DNA of 64,000 bases. Source: Reyranella sp. CPCC 100927 (GTDB lineage: Bacteria; Pseudomonadota; Alphaproteobacteria; Reyranellales; Reyranellaceae). Within the stretch, counting starts at the first letter, position 1. Every line of letters begins with the position of its first letter. The DNA lies in contig NZ_VOHA01000009.1 of assembly GCF_007859315.1 (NCBI RefSeq), forward strand, positions 186,001 through 250,000. The letters are read 5' to 3'. Positions 9,098 through 17,464 of this stretch are shown here, piece by piece. A program made the translations under genes and the position numbers. The notes under the pieces were generated by a model that saw nothing but the letters and a program-made list of their open reading frames with translations, did not search any database and had not been told where the DNA came from.

Positions 9098-9877
9098 ATG
9101 GCGCGATTCATCGAGCTGCCGTCGAAAAACCACGCCGCGCGCGATCCGGCCATCGCCGTCGACACGCTGGTGCTGCACCACACCGCACAGCCGCTGGATG
9201 TGTCGCTGGAGCTGCTGCGTTTCGGCACGGTCAGTGCCCACTACGTGGTCGATGTCAACGGCGACATCTACCGGCTGGTGGAGGAGGCGCGTGTCGCCTG
9301 GCACGCCGGGCTGTCCTGGTGGCGCGACGCGCGCAGCCTGAACGCCACGTCCATCGGTGTCGAGATCGTCAATATCGACGGCAACCGGCATGCCTATCCC
9401 GCCGTTCAGCGCCAGGCGGTGATCGCGCTCTGTCGCGATATCATCAAGCGGCACCCCACCATCCAGCCGCGCAACGTGGTCGGCCACTCCGACATCGCAC
9501 CGCTGCGCAAGGACGACCCTGGCACGCTGTTTTTCTGGCCCGAGCTGGCGGCAGCCGGCATCGGGTTGTGGTCCGACGCACCGCCAGCGGCTGTGACGGA
9601 GTCGGATGCCGCCGCGCTGCTGCGCCGGTTCGGCTATCCGCCGCCCCACCGCTATGGGCGGCGCAACGGACGCTTTGAATTTGCCGATGAACCGGCGGCC
9701 GGCGGCATCACCGATGTCATCGACGTCAGCCTTGCCGATATCATCACGGCCTTTCAGCGGCACTATCGGCCGGCGCGCGTCGATGGCGTTGCCGATGCCC
9801 AGACCGTGGCGCGCCTGCAGGATCTGCTGCGGCAGGCCGACAGCGCAGTGATTGACGTCGCCGCCCGATCAGCGTAG
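9098..9877 (+). CDS. N-acetylmuramoyl-L-alanine amidase (amidase_2, AmiD/AmpD type)
   Basis: A 259-residue protein. The amidase_2 domain covers residues about 15-155, with candidate zinc ligands in LVLHHTAQ (first His) and VVGHSDIAPLRKDDPG (second His) and the substrate-site WHAG segment. The C-terminal about 90 residues end in a peptidoglycan-binding-like helical region (IITAFQRHYRPARVDGVADAQT). No signal peptide is visible, so it may be cytoplasmic and act in anhydro-muropeptide recycling like AmpD, or be exported unconventionally. The start at ATG 9098 falls just after the EamA stop; the longer open frame upstream is only the EamA gene read in another frame. Confidence 0.88.
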   Translation: MARFIELPSKNHAARDPAIAVDTLVLHHTAQPLDVSLELLRFGTVSAHYVVDVNGDIYRLVEEARVAWHAGLSWWRDARSLNATSIGVEIVNIDGNRHAYPAVQRQAVIALCRDIIKRHPTIQPRNVVGHSDIAPLRKDDPGTLFFWPELAAAGIGLWSDAPPAAVTESDAAALLRRFGYPPPHRYGRRNGRFEFADEPAAGGITDVIDVSLADIITAFQRHYRPARVDGVADAQTVARLQDLLRQADSAVIDVAARSA

Positions 9878-9886
9878 CAGACCGGC

Positions 9887-10281
9887 GCGTCAGATGGCCG
9901 GACGGCCGCGGCGCGGTGGCGCAAGCCATCCGCGTCGAGGAAAGTCCGGGCTCCACGGAAACACGGTGCCGGTTAACGGCCGGCGGGGGCGACCCCAGGG
10001 AAAGTGCCACAGAGAGCAGACCGCCGAACGGGCCTCGGTCCGTGGCAAGGGTGAAAGGGTGCGGCAAGAGCGCACCGCGGGACCGGTAACGGGACCGGCA
10101 TGGCAAACCCCACCGGGAGCAAGACCAAATAGGGATGGCAAGGGCCGGGCAACCGGCCCGCACGCGTTTCCGCGTCGCTGTCCGGGTCGGTCGCGCGAGG
10201 CGTCCGGTAACGGGCGTCCCAGAGGAATGGTCGTCACCCGCGCGAGCGGGTACAGAACCCGGCTTACAGGCCATCTGACGC
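9887..10281 (+). ncRNA. rnpB: RNase P RNA, bacterial class A
   Basis: This is the catalytic RNA that matures tRNA 5' ends. Three hallmarks support it. The first is the conserved 5' core at 9937-9954 (GAGGAAAGTCCGGGCTCC). The second is the distal core at 10252-10272 (ACAGAACCCGGCTTACAGG). The third is a perfect 13-bp P1 helix joining 9887-9899 with 10269-10281. The internal GGTAACGGG and AGACCAAATAGGGATGGCAAGG segments also match the family. The length of about 395 nt is normal. It starts about 10 bases after the amidase stop codon. The exact 5' and 3' ends may differ by a few bases. Confidence 0.96.
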
Positions 10282-10350
10282 TCTACTTTCGCGGTGAACT
10301 CCCCACCACGTGCGCGACCTCGTACAGGTGCGAATCGACGGGCGGCGTGA

Positions 10351-11346
10351 TCATGATCGTCGGCGTCCTCGTTGCGTCGGTGCACCGGCATAGAGAGCCG
10401 CCAGTTGGCGGGCTGTGTCGCCCAGGCGCTGGCGCAGCGCCGCGGGTTCGAGCACCTCGGCCTCGGCATGCAGCCGCAGCAGTTCCTGGGCGGCATGCTC
10501 GACCGATTCGATGGGGATGACAACGCGGATCCAGCCGCGCGCATCGGCGGTTTTCGGGGCGCGGGCAATCGCATCGGCAACGGCCGGGCTGAGGCCGGCC
10601 AGCAGTTTCAGCCCGCGCGGTGAGGCGCGCAGCAGAGCGGTATCGCGATAGATCTGCGTTTCGAAACTCTGCGTCGAGGCTGTCCAGTGCTGTGCCAGGT
10701 CGAAGGTCGCCGGCCGATGGAAGCCTGCGTCCAGGACCGTCAGCTCCAGGATGTTGGACAGCCTGTAGGTGCGCAGCTTGCCGCCGGCGCGGGCCACGAG
10801 GTACCAGATGCCGGCCTTCAGCACGAGGCCGAACGGCTCGATCTCGCCGCTGGTGATCGCGTTCCAGCTCTCGTAGCGAACTTTCAGCCGGCGGTCGGTC
10901 CACACGGCTTCGGCGATCGCGGGCAGATGGTCGACCTGCCGGGGGCCGCTGAACCAGCCGACCGGGTCGAGGTGGAAGCGGGCGCTGACCCGGCGAGCAT
11001 CGGCCTGCCAGTCCGTCGGCAGCGCCGCCAGCAGCTTCAGCTGCGCAGCCTGCATCACTTCGCCCAATCCCAGCTCGGAGGCCGGGCCGGGCAGGCCGGC
11101 CAGGAACAGCGCCTGCGCCTCCGGCGCGGTCAGGCCCGTGAGCCGCGTGCGCCAGCCGTCCAACAGCGCGAAGCCGCCGGTGCAGCCGCGCTCGGCGTAG
11201 ACCGGTACGCCCGCCGCGCTCAGCTGATCGATGTCGCGGTAGATGGTGCGGACCGATACCTCGACCTCGGCCGCCAACGCCTCGGCGCTCATGCGGCCGC
11301 GTGTCTGCAGCAGCATCAGGATCGACAGCAGGCGGCTCGCACGCAT
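10351..11346 (-). CDS. YafY-type HTH/WYL-domain transcriptional regulator
   Basis: A 331-residue protein. The N-terminal HTH_11 domain reads MRASRLLSILMLLQTRGRMS and then VSVRTIYRDIDQLSAAGVPVY. The WYL domain follows the LKVRYE segment, with WYLVARAGGKLRTYRLSNI carrying the Trp-Tyr-Leu motif, and a short C-terminal WCX extension follows. WYL regulators sense ligands or nucleotides and often repress divergent genes. It is divergent from the DUF1579-like gene, and a perfect inverted repeat at 11368-11386 lies just upstream of its start codon. Confidence 0.9.
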   Translation of the reverse strand: MRASRLLSILMLLQTRGRMSAEALAAEVEVSVRTIYRDIDQLSAAGVPVYAERGCTGGFALLDGWRTRLTGLTAPEAQALFLAGLPGPASELGLGEVMQAAQLKLLAALPTDWQADARRVSARFHLDPVGWFSGPRQVDHLPAIAEAVWTDRRLKVRYESWNAITSGEIEPFGLVLKAGIWYLVARAGGKLRTYRLSNILELTVLDAGFHRPATFDLAQHWTASTQSFETQIYRDTALLRASPRGLKLLAGLSPAVADAIARAPKTADARGWIRVVIPIESVEHAAQELLRLHAEAEVLEPAALRQRLGDTARQLAALYAGAPTQRGRRRS

Positions 11347-11367
11347 TTTTCGAGGCTAGCACGGATA

Positions 11368-11386
11368 CCTGACACTGGATGTCAGG
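11368..11386. promoter_or_regulatory. Candidate operator: CCTGACA-5-TGTCAGG inverted repeat
   Basis: A perfect 7-bp inverted repeat with a 5-base spacer sits in the 111-base divergent gap, 22 bases upstream of the WYL-regulator start codon and about 70 bases before the DUF1579-like start. Size, symmetry and position are those of an operator for the regulator itself. Binding by this protein is inference. Confidence 0.6.
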
Positions 11387-11457
11387 ATTGCCCAGGCATG
11401 GTCGGGCTCACCGCGCCGGCACGCGGTGACGGCGACGAATGTACTGGAGGCACGACC

Positions 11458-11940
11458 ATGACCGCAGACGATCTGCCCACGGGCGACAGGCACGATTTCG
11501 ATTTTCTCGCCGGCACCTGGGTCGGCGAGAACAGGCGACTCAAGAAGCGCTGGATCGGCAGTGACGACTGGGACGTGTTTCCCGGCCATCTGCGCTGCGC
11601 GTTGCATATGGACAGTCTCGTGAACGTCGAAGAAGTCGTCTTTCCCACCCGGGGCTTCATCGGAATGACGGTGCGCCTGTTCGATCACGTTGAACGGCGA
11701 TGGTCGATCTACTGGATCAACAGCGAGCGGGCCGTCTTCTATCCGCCGATGCGGGGTGGCTTCACGGGCGATCACGGCGTTTTCTTCGGTGAAGAACCCG
11801 ATGACGGTCAACTGGTGAAGGTGCAGTTCCGCTGGACCAAGCGCGGGCGCAACAGCGCGCGGTGGGAGCAGGCCTTCTCTCGCGACGGCAAGACCTGGGA
11901 ATGGAACTGGTCGTCGGATTTCACGCGCACCGGCGACTAG
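11458..11940 (+). CDS. DUF1579-like small protein of unknown function
   Basis: A 160-residue cytoplasmic protein. It begins with DFDFLAGTWVGENRRLKKRW, the pattern of DUF1579-like lipocalin/nitrobindin-fold proteins. It continues with WSIYWINSERAVFYPPMRGGF, a GVFFGEE segment and the ending SARWEQAFSRDGKTWEWNW. The function of these families is not established. The ATG at 11458 has a TGGAGG ribosome-binding site 9 bases upstream. It is the first gene opposite the WYL regulator and is followed after 24 bases by a glutathione S-transferase, so the three probably form one regulatory unit. Confidence 0.7.
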   Translation: MTADDLPTGDRHDFDFLAGTWVGENRRLKKRWIGSDDWDVFPGHLRCALHMDSLVNVEEVVFPTRGFIGMTVRLFDHVERRWSIYWINSERAVFYPPMRGGFTGDHGVFFGEEPDDGQLVKVQFRWTKRGRNSARWEQAFSRDGKTWEWNWSSDFTRTGD

Positions 11941-11964
11941 GAATCGTGCACGGAGACTCGCATC

Positions 11965-12615
11965 ATGAAGATCTATTCCGGACCGCTCAGCATGTTCGGG
12001 GCGAAAGTCGAGATCGCCGCCCACGAAAAGGCCATCACCTTCGACCTCGAGATGGTGCCCTTCAACATGCGCACCCTCTACGATCCCAAGCACCCCGAGG
12101 TGCTGCGCATCAATCCCAAGCGCCAGGTCCCGGTGCTGATCGATGGAACGGTGGAACTCTTCGATTCGACACAGATCTTCGAATACCTCGAGGACGGCTG
12201 GCCGGCGCCGGCGCTATGGCCGTCGGCAGCGCAGGATCGGGCGCAGGCGCGCCTGCTGGAACTGAAATCCGACGAAGTGTTCTTTCCCCACGTCATCCGC
12301 CTGATGGGGCTGCGGGGTGCCGGCGAGCACCCCGACGCCGGGCCGTCGCGTGACGGCATCGAAGGTTTCTATCGCGACATGGACCGCCTGCTGGAGGACC
12401 GGGAATATCTGGCCGGATCCTATTCATACGCCGACATCGCTTTCTTCATGGCGCAGTTCTTTGCCGCCCGCATGGCGGTGCCGATGCCGGTGTCGCTGTC
12501 ACATTTGCTGGCGTGGCGCGGACGCGTTGCCCGGCGGCCGGCGGTCCGCCGGGTGATCGATCCCATGGTCGACTTTCTGCGCCAGGCCGGGCGGCCGGTC
12601 CCGGCCTTCGATTGA
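11965..12615 (+). CDS. Glutathione S-transferase family protein
   Basis: A 216-residue protein. The N-terminal thioredoxin-like domain spans residues 1-78 and includes the cis-Pro segment RQVPVLIDG and the glutathione-contacting motif ELFDSTQIFEYLED. An all-helical C-terminal domain follows and contains the GST folding motif around AGSYSYADIAFFMAQFF. The usual N-terminal catalytic Ser/Tyr region is MKIYSGPLSMFGAKVEI. It probably detoxifies electrophiles or metabolises a specific substrate together with the upstream gene. The CGGAG site before the ATG at 11965 supports the start. Confidence 0.88.
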   Translation: MKIYSGPLSMFGAKVEIAAHEKAITFDLEMVPFNMRTLYDPKHPEVLRINPKRQVPVLIDGTVELFDSTQIFEYLEDGWPAPALWPSAAQDRAQARLLELKSDEVFFPHVIRLMGLRGAGEHPDAGPSRDGIEGFYRDMDRLLEDREYLAGSYSYADIAFFMAQFFAARMAVPMPVSLSHLLAWRGRVARRPAVRRVIDPMVDFLRQAGRPVPAFD

Positions 12616-12637
12616 GCCGTTCGGATCGGGAGCCATC

Positions 12638-12997
12638 TCAGGCGTCAGCGGCGTCCGAGTGCCACCCGCGGCGCGGTGAGAGGATGGGGGCGAACAGCAC
12701 ATCGAGGCTATCGCCTTCGGGAATTGCAACCATGGGTCGATAGGTTGCCGCAAAAGTCCGCAGGGCGCTGACGGCGGCCGTGATCTGGGCCGAGCCGAGC
12801 GAGACGGCAGCCGCTTCAACGGCCTCGCGCAGGCCGAGCAGGGCGGTGATTTCGTCGCTGTAGACGAGGCGGCCTTCGATTTCCTCCAAGCGCTGATCGA
12901 CAGCCTCGAGCGCGTCGTCGAGTGAACGCAACGCGCGCGGTCCACTGCCTATTCGCCAGAGGATCGGCCACTCGAATTGGTTGTCGATGTACCGCAT
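12638..12997 (-). CDS. Small protein of unknown function
   Basis: A 119-residue protein that I do not recognise. It is acidic and largely helical in appearance (RSLDDALEAVDQRLEEIEGRL), with a Pro-rich end and no signal peptide or membrane segment. The ATG at 12997 has GGAG about 10 bases upstream on the minus strand, which supports this frame over the overlapping open frames at 12499-12945 and 12816-13094. It is convergent with the GST gene, 22 bases away, and points away from mraZ. Confidence 0.5.
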   Translation of the reverse strand: MRYIDNQFEWPILWRIGSGPRALRSLDDALEAVDQRLEEIEGRLVYSDEITALLGLREAVEAAAVSLGSAQITAAVSALRTFAATYRPMVAIPEGDSLDVLFAPILSPRRGWHSDAADA

Positions 12998-13213
12998 GGG
13001 TGTCGCTCCAGCCGTGGCTTCGGATCACTCCCTCCGAGGGCATGCTGCAAGCGCCAGCCCAGGGACTCAAGTGAAGATTCCATGAAGCCCACATGAACGA
13101 TCATGGGTTGATGATCTGACGTTGCATCGCAGCATGGTTGCGTCGCTGGCGACGTTCAGTCGCATCATTGCTGCTTGCCCATGGTATTTTCCCTTACCAA
13201 GAACAGAGCGTGA

Positions 13214-13245
13214 CCGGTTCTCCACATTGGGTTGTGGAGAACTGG
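13214..13245. repeat. Inverted repeat with DnaA-box-like arms upstream of mraZ
   Basis: The arms 13214-13226 and 13233-13245 match at 12 of 13 positions around a 6-base loop. Each arm contains TTCTCCACA, one base away from the DnaA box TTATCCACA, in opposite orientations. There is no T-run after it, and it lies 280 bases before mraZ. Confidence 0.7.
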
Positions 13246-13404
13246 CCGCGGTGCGTGTCTCGAATATGCTCAATATGCATTAATGCGATGCTTTTGCTGC
13301 ATATGGGGTGTGGCTGACGGATATTCATGCCGTCCGTTGGGTACTCGAAACAGACCCGGAACGGCTAACCCACGGATAATCTTTCGTTTTCAGCCCCGAT
13401 TCGT

Positions 13405-13434
13405 TTGACGTCCCGTCATTTCCCGTGATATCCC
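13405..13434 (+). promoter_or_regulatory. Possible mraZ/dcw promoter
   Basis: TTGACG at 13405-13410 resembles a -35 box. About 17 bases later, ATATCC (13428-13433) is a poor -10 match. Alphaproteobacterial promoters often have strong -35 and weak -10 elements. This would give an untranslated leader of about 85 bases. It is a sequence-pattern guess only. Confidence 0.3.
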
Positions 13435-13524
13435 ATGTGAACCCTGTCGCAGTGACAAAACGGCGGGGTGCCGCTGGTCCGCGTGGGGCGGAAGGGGCGA
13501 CGACCAGGTCCGTGGGGGAACGGC

Positions 13525-13998
13525 ATGTTCCTGTCCACCTACATGATGAAAGTAGACAAAAAGGGGCGGATCTCCGTGCCGGCCCCCTGGCGCGCGCACC
13601 TGACGGAAGAAGGATTCGACGGGTTCATTGCCTTCCCATCCATCACCCATGACGCCATCGATGCCCGCGGCATCAAGGCGTTCCATGCCCTGATGGACCG
13701 GCTGCAGGCCGACACCCAGGCCAAGGCGGGCACGTTCGAGGCCGAGCTGTTCACCGATGGTGACAACCACGCCGCTCATCTCTCGAGCATTGCTGTCGAT
13801 GTCGGTTTTGACGCCGAGGGCCGGCTGTCGCTGCCGCCGCCGCTGAAGAGCGTTCTGGGCGACTGCGAGCAGGTCGCCTTCGTGGGTCGCCATGGTTTTT
13901 TCCAAATCTGGGCCGACCAAGCCTGGGCGCGTCAGGCGCAGGTGGAGCGCGATGCGTTCCGCAGTCGCGTGCTGGCGCACCGGGGAGGTTCAGCATGA
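13525..13998 (+). CDS. mraZ: MraZ, transcriptional regulator of the dcw cluster
   Basis: A 157-residue protein with the two MraZ/AbrB-like repeats. The first reads KVDKKGRISVPAPWR and the second VDVGFDAEGRLSLPPPLK, giving the paired D-x(3)-R signatures. MraZ forms a ring-shaped oligomer that binds repeats upstream of its own gene and represses the cluster. I chose the ATG at 13525 (MFLSTYMMKVDKKGR) because homologues start there and a GTGGGGG ribosome-binding site sits about 7 bases upstream, rather than the GTG at 13468. Its stop overlaps the rsmH start by 4 bases. Confidence 0.95.
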   Translation: MFLSTYMMKVDKKGRISVPAPWRAHLTEEGFDGFIAFPSITHDAIDARGIKAFHALMDRLQADTQAKAGTFEAELFTDGDNHAAHLSSIAVDVGFDAEGRLSLPPPLKSVLGDCEQVAFVGRHGFFQIWADQAWARQAQVERDAFRSRVLAHRGGSA

Positions 13999-14981
13999 AC
14001 GCCGCTCACGCGCTCACGGCGACCGCGTCCGGCCCGCATGTGCCGGTGCTCTGCGCCGAGGTCGTGCGCCATATCGACCCGCGTCCGGGTTGTATCTATG
14101 TCGACGGCACCTTTGGCGCCGGCGGCTACAGTCGGGCGCTGCTCGATGCCGCCGACTGTCGTGTGGTCGGTATCGATCGTGATCCGCAGGCCGTGCATGC
14201 GGCACGGGCGCTGGAGGCGTCATCGGCCGGGCGGCTGACGGTGATCGAGGGTCGCTTTGGCGACATGGTCGAATTGTTGGGTGCCCGCGGCGTGACGTCG
14301 GTCGCCGGCGTGGCGCTCGACCTCGGCGTTTCCTCCATGCAGATCGATAGGTCCGAGCGCGGTTTTTCCTTCCGCCAGGACGGTCCGCTCGACATGCGGA
14401 TGTCGAGCCATGGCATCAGCGCCGCTGATGTGGTCAACACCGCCGACGAAGGCGAACTGGCCGACATCCTGTTCGACTACGGCGAGGAGCGGCAGTCGCG
14501 TCGCATTGCGCGCGCCATCGTGCGGGCGCGTGCGACCAAGCGCATCGAGCGGACGTCGGAACTGGCGGCGATCGTGCGTCAGGCGCTGGGTCCGGCCGCG
14601 GCACGCGACAAGATCGACCCCGCGACACGGACGTTCCAGGCGCTGCGCATTCACGTCAACGACGAGCTTGGCGAACTGCGGCGCGGTCTGTCGGCCGCGG
14701 ACACGCTGTTGGCCCCGGGTGGCCGGCTGGCCGTCGTCTCCTTCCACTCGCTCGAGGATCGCACGGTCAAGGAATTCCTGCGCACGCGGGCCGGCACCGG
14801 GCCGCGCCCATCGCGCCACCTGCCCCAAGCCGGGCCAACGGTCGATGCGGCATGGCGGGTCTTGACGCGCCGGCCGATCGCGCCCGGCGACGCCGAATGT
14901 GCCGCCAACCCGCGCGCCCGTTCGGCCCGCCTGCGGGTCGGTGAGAAGCTGGGTGATCCCGCGATGGGAGGTGTCGCATGA
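13995..14981 (+). CDS. rsmH: 16S rRNA (cytosine(1402)-N4)-methyltransferase RsmH
   Basis: A 328-residue SAM-dependent methyltransferase that modifies C1402 in the ribosomal P site. Visible motifs are HVPVLCAEVVRHI at the N-terminus, the SAM loop VDGTFGAGGYSRALL, LDLGVSSMQID, GFSFRQDGPLDMRM and the C-terminal VSFHSLEDRTVKEF. All are diagnostic of RsmH (MraW). It starts with ATG in a 4-base overlap with mraZ and ends in a 4-base overlap with ftsL, so translation is coupled. Confidence 0.97.
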   Translation: MNAAHALTATASGPHVPVLCAEVVRHIDPRPGCIYVDGTFGAGGYSRALLDAADCRVVGIDRDPQAVHAARALEASSAGRLTVIEGRFGDMVELLGARGVTSVAGVALDLGVSSMQIDRSERGFSFRQDGPLDMRMSSHGISAADVVNTADEGELADILFDYGEERQSRRIARAIVRARATKRIERTSELAAIVRQALGPAAARDKIDPATRTFQALRIHVNDELGELRRGLSAADTLLAPGGRLAVVSFHSLEDRTVKEFLRTRAGTGPRPSRHLPQAGPTVDAAWRVLTRRPIAPGDAECAANPRARSARLRVGEKLGDPAMGGVA

Positions 14982-15556
14982 TCAATCGCGGCATCCTGTT
15001 CTGGGTGATGGCGGCGATCTTCACCGGTATCGGCCTGTTCATGGTCAAGTACCAGGTGCAGACCCTGGAAGAGAAGATCGACGGCATCAACCGGCAGATC
15101 GTCGAGAACCAGCGTGCCACGCACGTGCTGAAGGTCGAGTACGCCCATCTTGGCGAACTGCAACGCATCGAACGACTGAACGAGAAATTCATTCACCTCC
15201 AGCCGATTGCGTTGCGTCAGATCGGCCGGATTGATCAGGTCCCCCTGCGGCGGACCGACGGAGCGCTCGTCACGGACAACAAGACGACGCTAACAAGAGG
15301 GCCTGGAACCGGCGCCCCCTCGTCTACCGACGCCCCCTCAGCGTCGGCGACGCTCCGTCCCGCTGCCAAACCGGAGGCCGGTGCCCGTGCGCCGGCCTCC
15401 GGGCCAAATCGCCCTGCGGTGGCGGCCGCGCGCCGCGCGCCCGTCGTCGACGACGAAGTCACCGCCGCGCCAACCGAGGAAGCGGATCCGTCCACAGCGC
15501 CCCCGCCGGCGCCGCCGCCGCGCGCACCGCGCACCGGCAGGGGGAGCGGACAGTGA
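14978..15556 (+). CDS. ftsL: Cell division protein FtsL, with long Ala/Pro-rich tail
   Basis: A 192-residue bitopic protein. Residues 3-25 form the single membrane segment (RGILFWVMAAIFTGIGLFMV). Residues about 26-80 form a periplasmic leucine-zipper coiled coil (VQTLEEKIDGINRQIVENQR, then HVLKVEYAHL). The segment RIERLNEKFIHLQPIALRQI is typical of alphaproteobacterial FtsL. From about residue 95 to the end the sequence is low-complexity Ala/Pro/Thr, which most FtsL proteins (about 100-140 residues) lack. FtsL joins FtsB and FtsQ to control FtsWI. Position between rsmH and ftsI confirms the call. Confidence 0.9.
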   Translation: MINRGILFWVMAAIFTGIGLFMVKYQVQTLEEKIDGINRQIVENQRATHVLKVEYAHLGELQRIERLNEKFIHLQPIALRQIGRIDQVPLRRTDGALVTDNKTTLTRGPGTGAPSSTDAPSASATLRPAAKPEAGARAPASGPNRPAVAAARRAPVVDDEVTAAPTEEADPSTAPPPAPPPRAPRTGRGSGQ

Positions 15557-17463
15557 TCGGCGGCCTGTTCCGCCGGCGCAACGCACAGGAAGCCACTGCA
15601 ACGCGAGACGTGCGCCATCGCCTGACGCCGCAGAATCTGCCGGCGCGCGATGCGCTGGAAATTGCGCGCGGGCGTTTGGCCATTGGTGCCGCCCTGTTCG
15701 GTGTGCTCTTCGTCGCCGTGGGTTTGCGCATGGCCTACGTGTCGCTGCTGCGTGACGGTGGCGAACCGGGCGTGGCCCGCGCCGCCCATCCCGCTCAGGT
15801 GCAGGCCGATCGTGCCGATATCCTCGATCGCAACGGTGTCGTGCTGGCCACGTCGCTGCCGGTGGTGTCGCTGTTCGCGACACCGCGCCTGGTGCTGGAT
15901 GTTGAAGAAGCGGCAGTGAAGCTGTCGAAAACGCTGCCTGACATCAAGGCCGAGGACGTACGGGAAAAGCTGTTGTCCGGCCGCAGCTTCGTGTGGATCA
16001 AGCGTGGGCTCAGCCCGCGCGAGCATGCCGCCGTGATGCGGCTGGGTCTGCCTGGATTCGAGTTCCAGGCCGAGGAGCGGCGCATCTATCCGCAGGGCGC
16101 CATCGGACCGCACGTCCTGGGCTATACCGGCATCGACAATGTCGGCTTGGCCGGCGTCGAGAAGCGTTTTGACGAGACGCTGCGCCAGGGTGAGGCGCTG
16201 CGGCTGTCGATCGACATCCGCCTGCAGCGCTTCCTGGAGCAGGAGATCGCGCGGGCCACGCAGCGCTTCTCGGCGATCGGCGCCACCGCGGCGGTGATGG
16301 ATGTCAGTACCGGCGAGATCCTGGGCATGGCCTCGCTGCCGGCCTATGATCCCAACCGGCATCAGACGATCAGCAACGAGGCGCTGTTCAATCGTTCGAC
16401 CCTGGGTGTCTACGAGCAAGGCTCGACGTTCAAAATCTTCAACACGGCCATGGCGCTCGACAGCGGCCGTTTCAGCCCGACGTCGGTTTTCGACGCCAGC
16501 GCGCCACTCAAGGTCGATCGCTTCACCATCACGGACTACCACGGCCAGTACCGGCCGCTGACGATCGCGGAGATTTTCAAGTACTCGTCCAACATCGGCT
16601 CGGCGAAGATGGCCGTGGAGATCGGTGTCGAAGGCCAGCGCAGCTTCATGGAGAAGATCGGCATGCTGCGTCCGGTGCCGATCGAGCTGCCGGAAGTGGG
16701 ACAGCCGCTCTATCCCAAGCACTGGCGCAAGATCAGCATGCTGACGATCGCCTATGGCCACGGCATTTCGGTCACGCCTATGCACGTGGTTGCCGGCGCC
16801 TCCGCCATGATCAACGGTGGCATCTATTATCCCCCCACGCTGGTGAAGCGCGGCGTTGGCAACCATCCCGACGCCGGGCGGCGTGTCATCAGCGAGAAGA
16901 CGTCACGGCAGATGCGCGACCTGTTCCGGTTGAACGTCGTGGAAGGCTCGGGCAAGAATTCCGAGGTGCCGGGCTTCGAAGTCGGCGGCAAGACCGGGTC
17001 GGCCGAGAAGCCCGGTCGACACGGCTATCGCGAGAAGGCGCTGATCAGCTCCTTCGTTGCCGCCTTCCCCATGCGCGATCCGAAATACGTGGTCATGGTT
17101 TCGATCGACGAGCCCAAGGGCACGAAGGAAACCGGCGGCTACGCCACCGGCGGTGCCGTCGCGGCGCCCTCGACCCGCGCCATCATCGAGTTCATGGCGA
17201 CCCTCTATGGCATCACGCCGGTCGATCCGGCGGCAGCGGCGAAGCTGATGGCAGCAGCGCCGACGGCACCGGCACCCGCGACCGCCACGCCTGCCGCGAC
17301 GGCACCGGCCACGACCGTGGCGGCCGCACCGGCGCCGTCTTCACCGGCCGCCAAGCCGGCGTCCGCACCGGCTGCCAAACCGGCGGGCGGACTGAGTCTT
17401 ACCCAACTGGTCGATGCGACGACCGGCGGTTCATCCGCGCCGGCGACCGGGGGAGGGCGCTGA
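15553..17463 (+). CDS. ftsI: Penicillin-binding protein 3 (FtsI), septal transpeptidase
   Basis: A 636-residue class B PBP. An N-terminal cytoplasmic stretch and membrane anchor (about residues 43-62) precede the PBP dimerisation domain, which starts at RADILDRNGVVLATSL. The transpeptidase motifs are complete: SxxK at Ser291-Lys294 (STFK), SxN at 345-347 (SSN) and KTG at 480-482. It cross-links septal peptidoglycan together with FtsW. The last roughly 75 residues are Ala/Pro/Thr-rich and low complexity, an extension beyond the catalytic domain. It overlaps ftsL by 4 bases and is followed by murE one base after its stop. Confidence 0.97.
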   Translation: MIGGLFRRRNAQEATATRDVRHRLTPQNLPARDALEIARGRLAIGAALFGVLFVAVGLRMAYVSLLRDGGEPGVARAAHPAQVQADRADILDRNGVVLATSLPVVSLFATPRLVLDVEEAAVKLSKTLPDIKAEDVREKLLSGRSFVWIKRGLSPREHAAVMRLGLPGFEFQAEERRIYPQGAIGPHVLGYTGIDNVGLAGVEKRFDETLRQGEALRLSIDIRLQRFLEQEIARATQRFSAIGATAAVMDVSTGEILGMASLPAYDPNRHQTISNEALFNRSTLGVYEQGSTFKIFNTAMALDSGRFSPTSVFDASAPLKVDRFTITDYHGQYRPLTIAEIFKYSSNIGSAKMAVEIGVEGQRSFMEKIGMLRPVPIELPEVGQPLYPKHWRKISMLTIAYGHGISVTPMHVVAGASAMINGGIYYPPTLVKRGVGNHPDAGRRVISEKTSRQMRDLFRLNVVEGSGKNSEVPGFEVGGKTGSAEKPGRHGYREKALISSFVAAFPMRDPKYVVMVSIDEPKGTKETGGYATGGAVAAPSTRAIIEFMATLYGITPVDPAAAAKLMAAAPTAPAPATATPAATAPATTVAAAPAPSSPAAKPASAPAAKPAGGLSLTQLVDATTGGSSAPATGGGR

Positions 17464-17464
17464 C

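Larger units (their letters stand above)
12998..13524. promoter_or_regulatory. Control region upstream of the dcw cluster (525 bases without a gene)
   Basis: This gap separates the minus-strand small gene from mraZ. It contains a strong 13-bp hairpin at 13214-13245, an A+T-rich stretch at 13255-13305 with the palindrome GCATTAATGC (13277-13286) inside the inverted repeat ATATGCA/TGCATAT (13273-13279 and 13298-13304), and a possible promoter near 13405. A GANTC site lies at 13398-13402. No convincing protein gene was found; the 68-codon minus-strand frame at 13067-13273 lacks coding character. The promoter for the whole dcw cluster most likely lies here. Confidence 0.6.

Noticed and set aside
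13067-13273. A 68-codon minus-strand frame in the mraZ control region
   Set aside because: It overlaps the strong hairpin, has no ribosome-binding site and no coding signature.
13483-13517. GTGGGG copies as MraZ-binding repeats
   Set aside because: Only two copies about 29 bases apart, without the regular spacing seen in known MraZ boxes; the second is also the mraZ ribosome-binding site.
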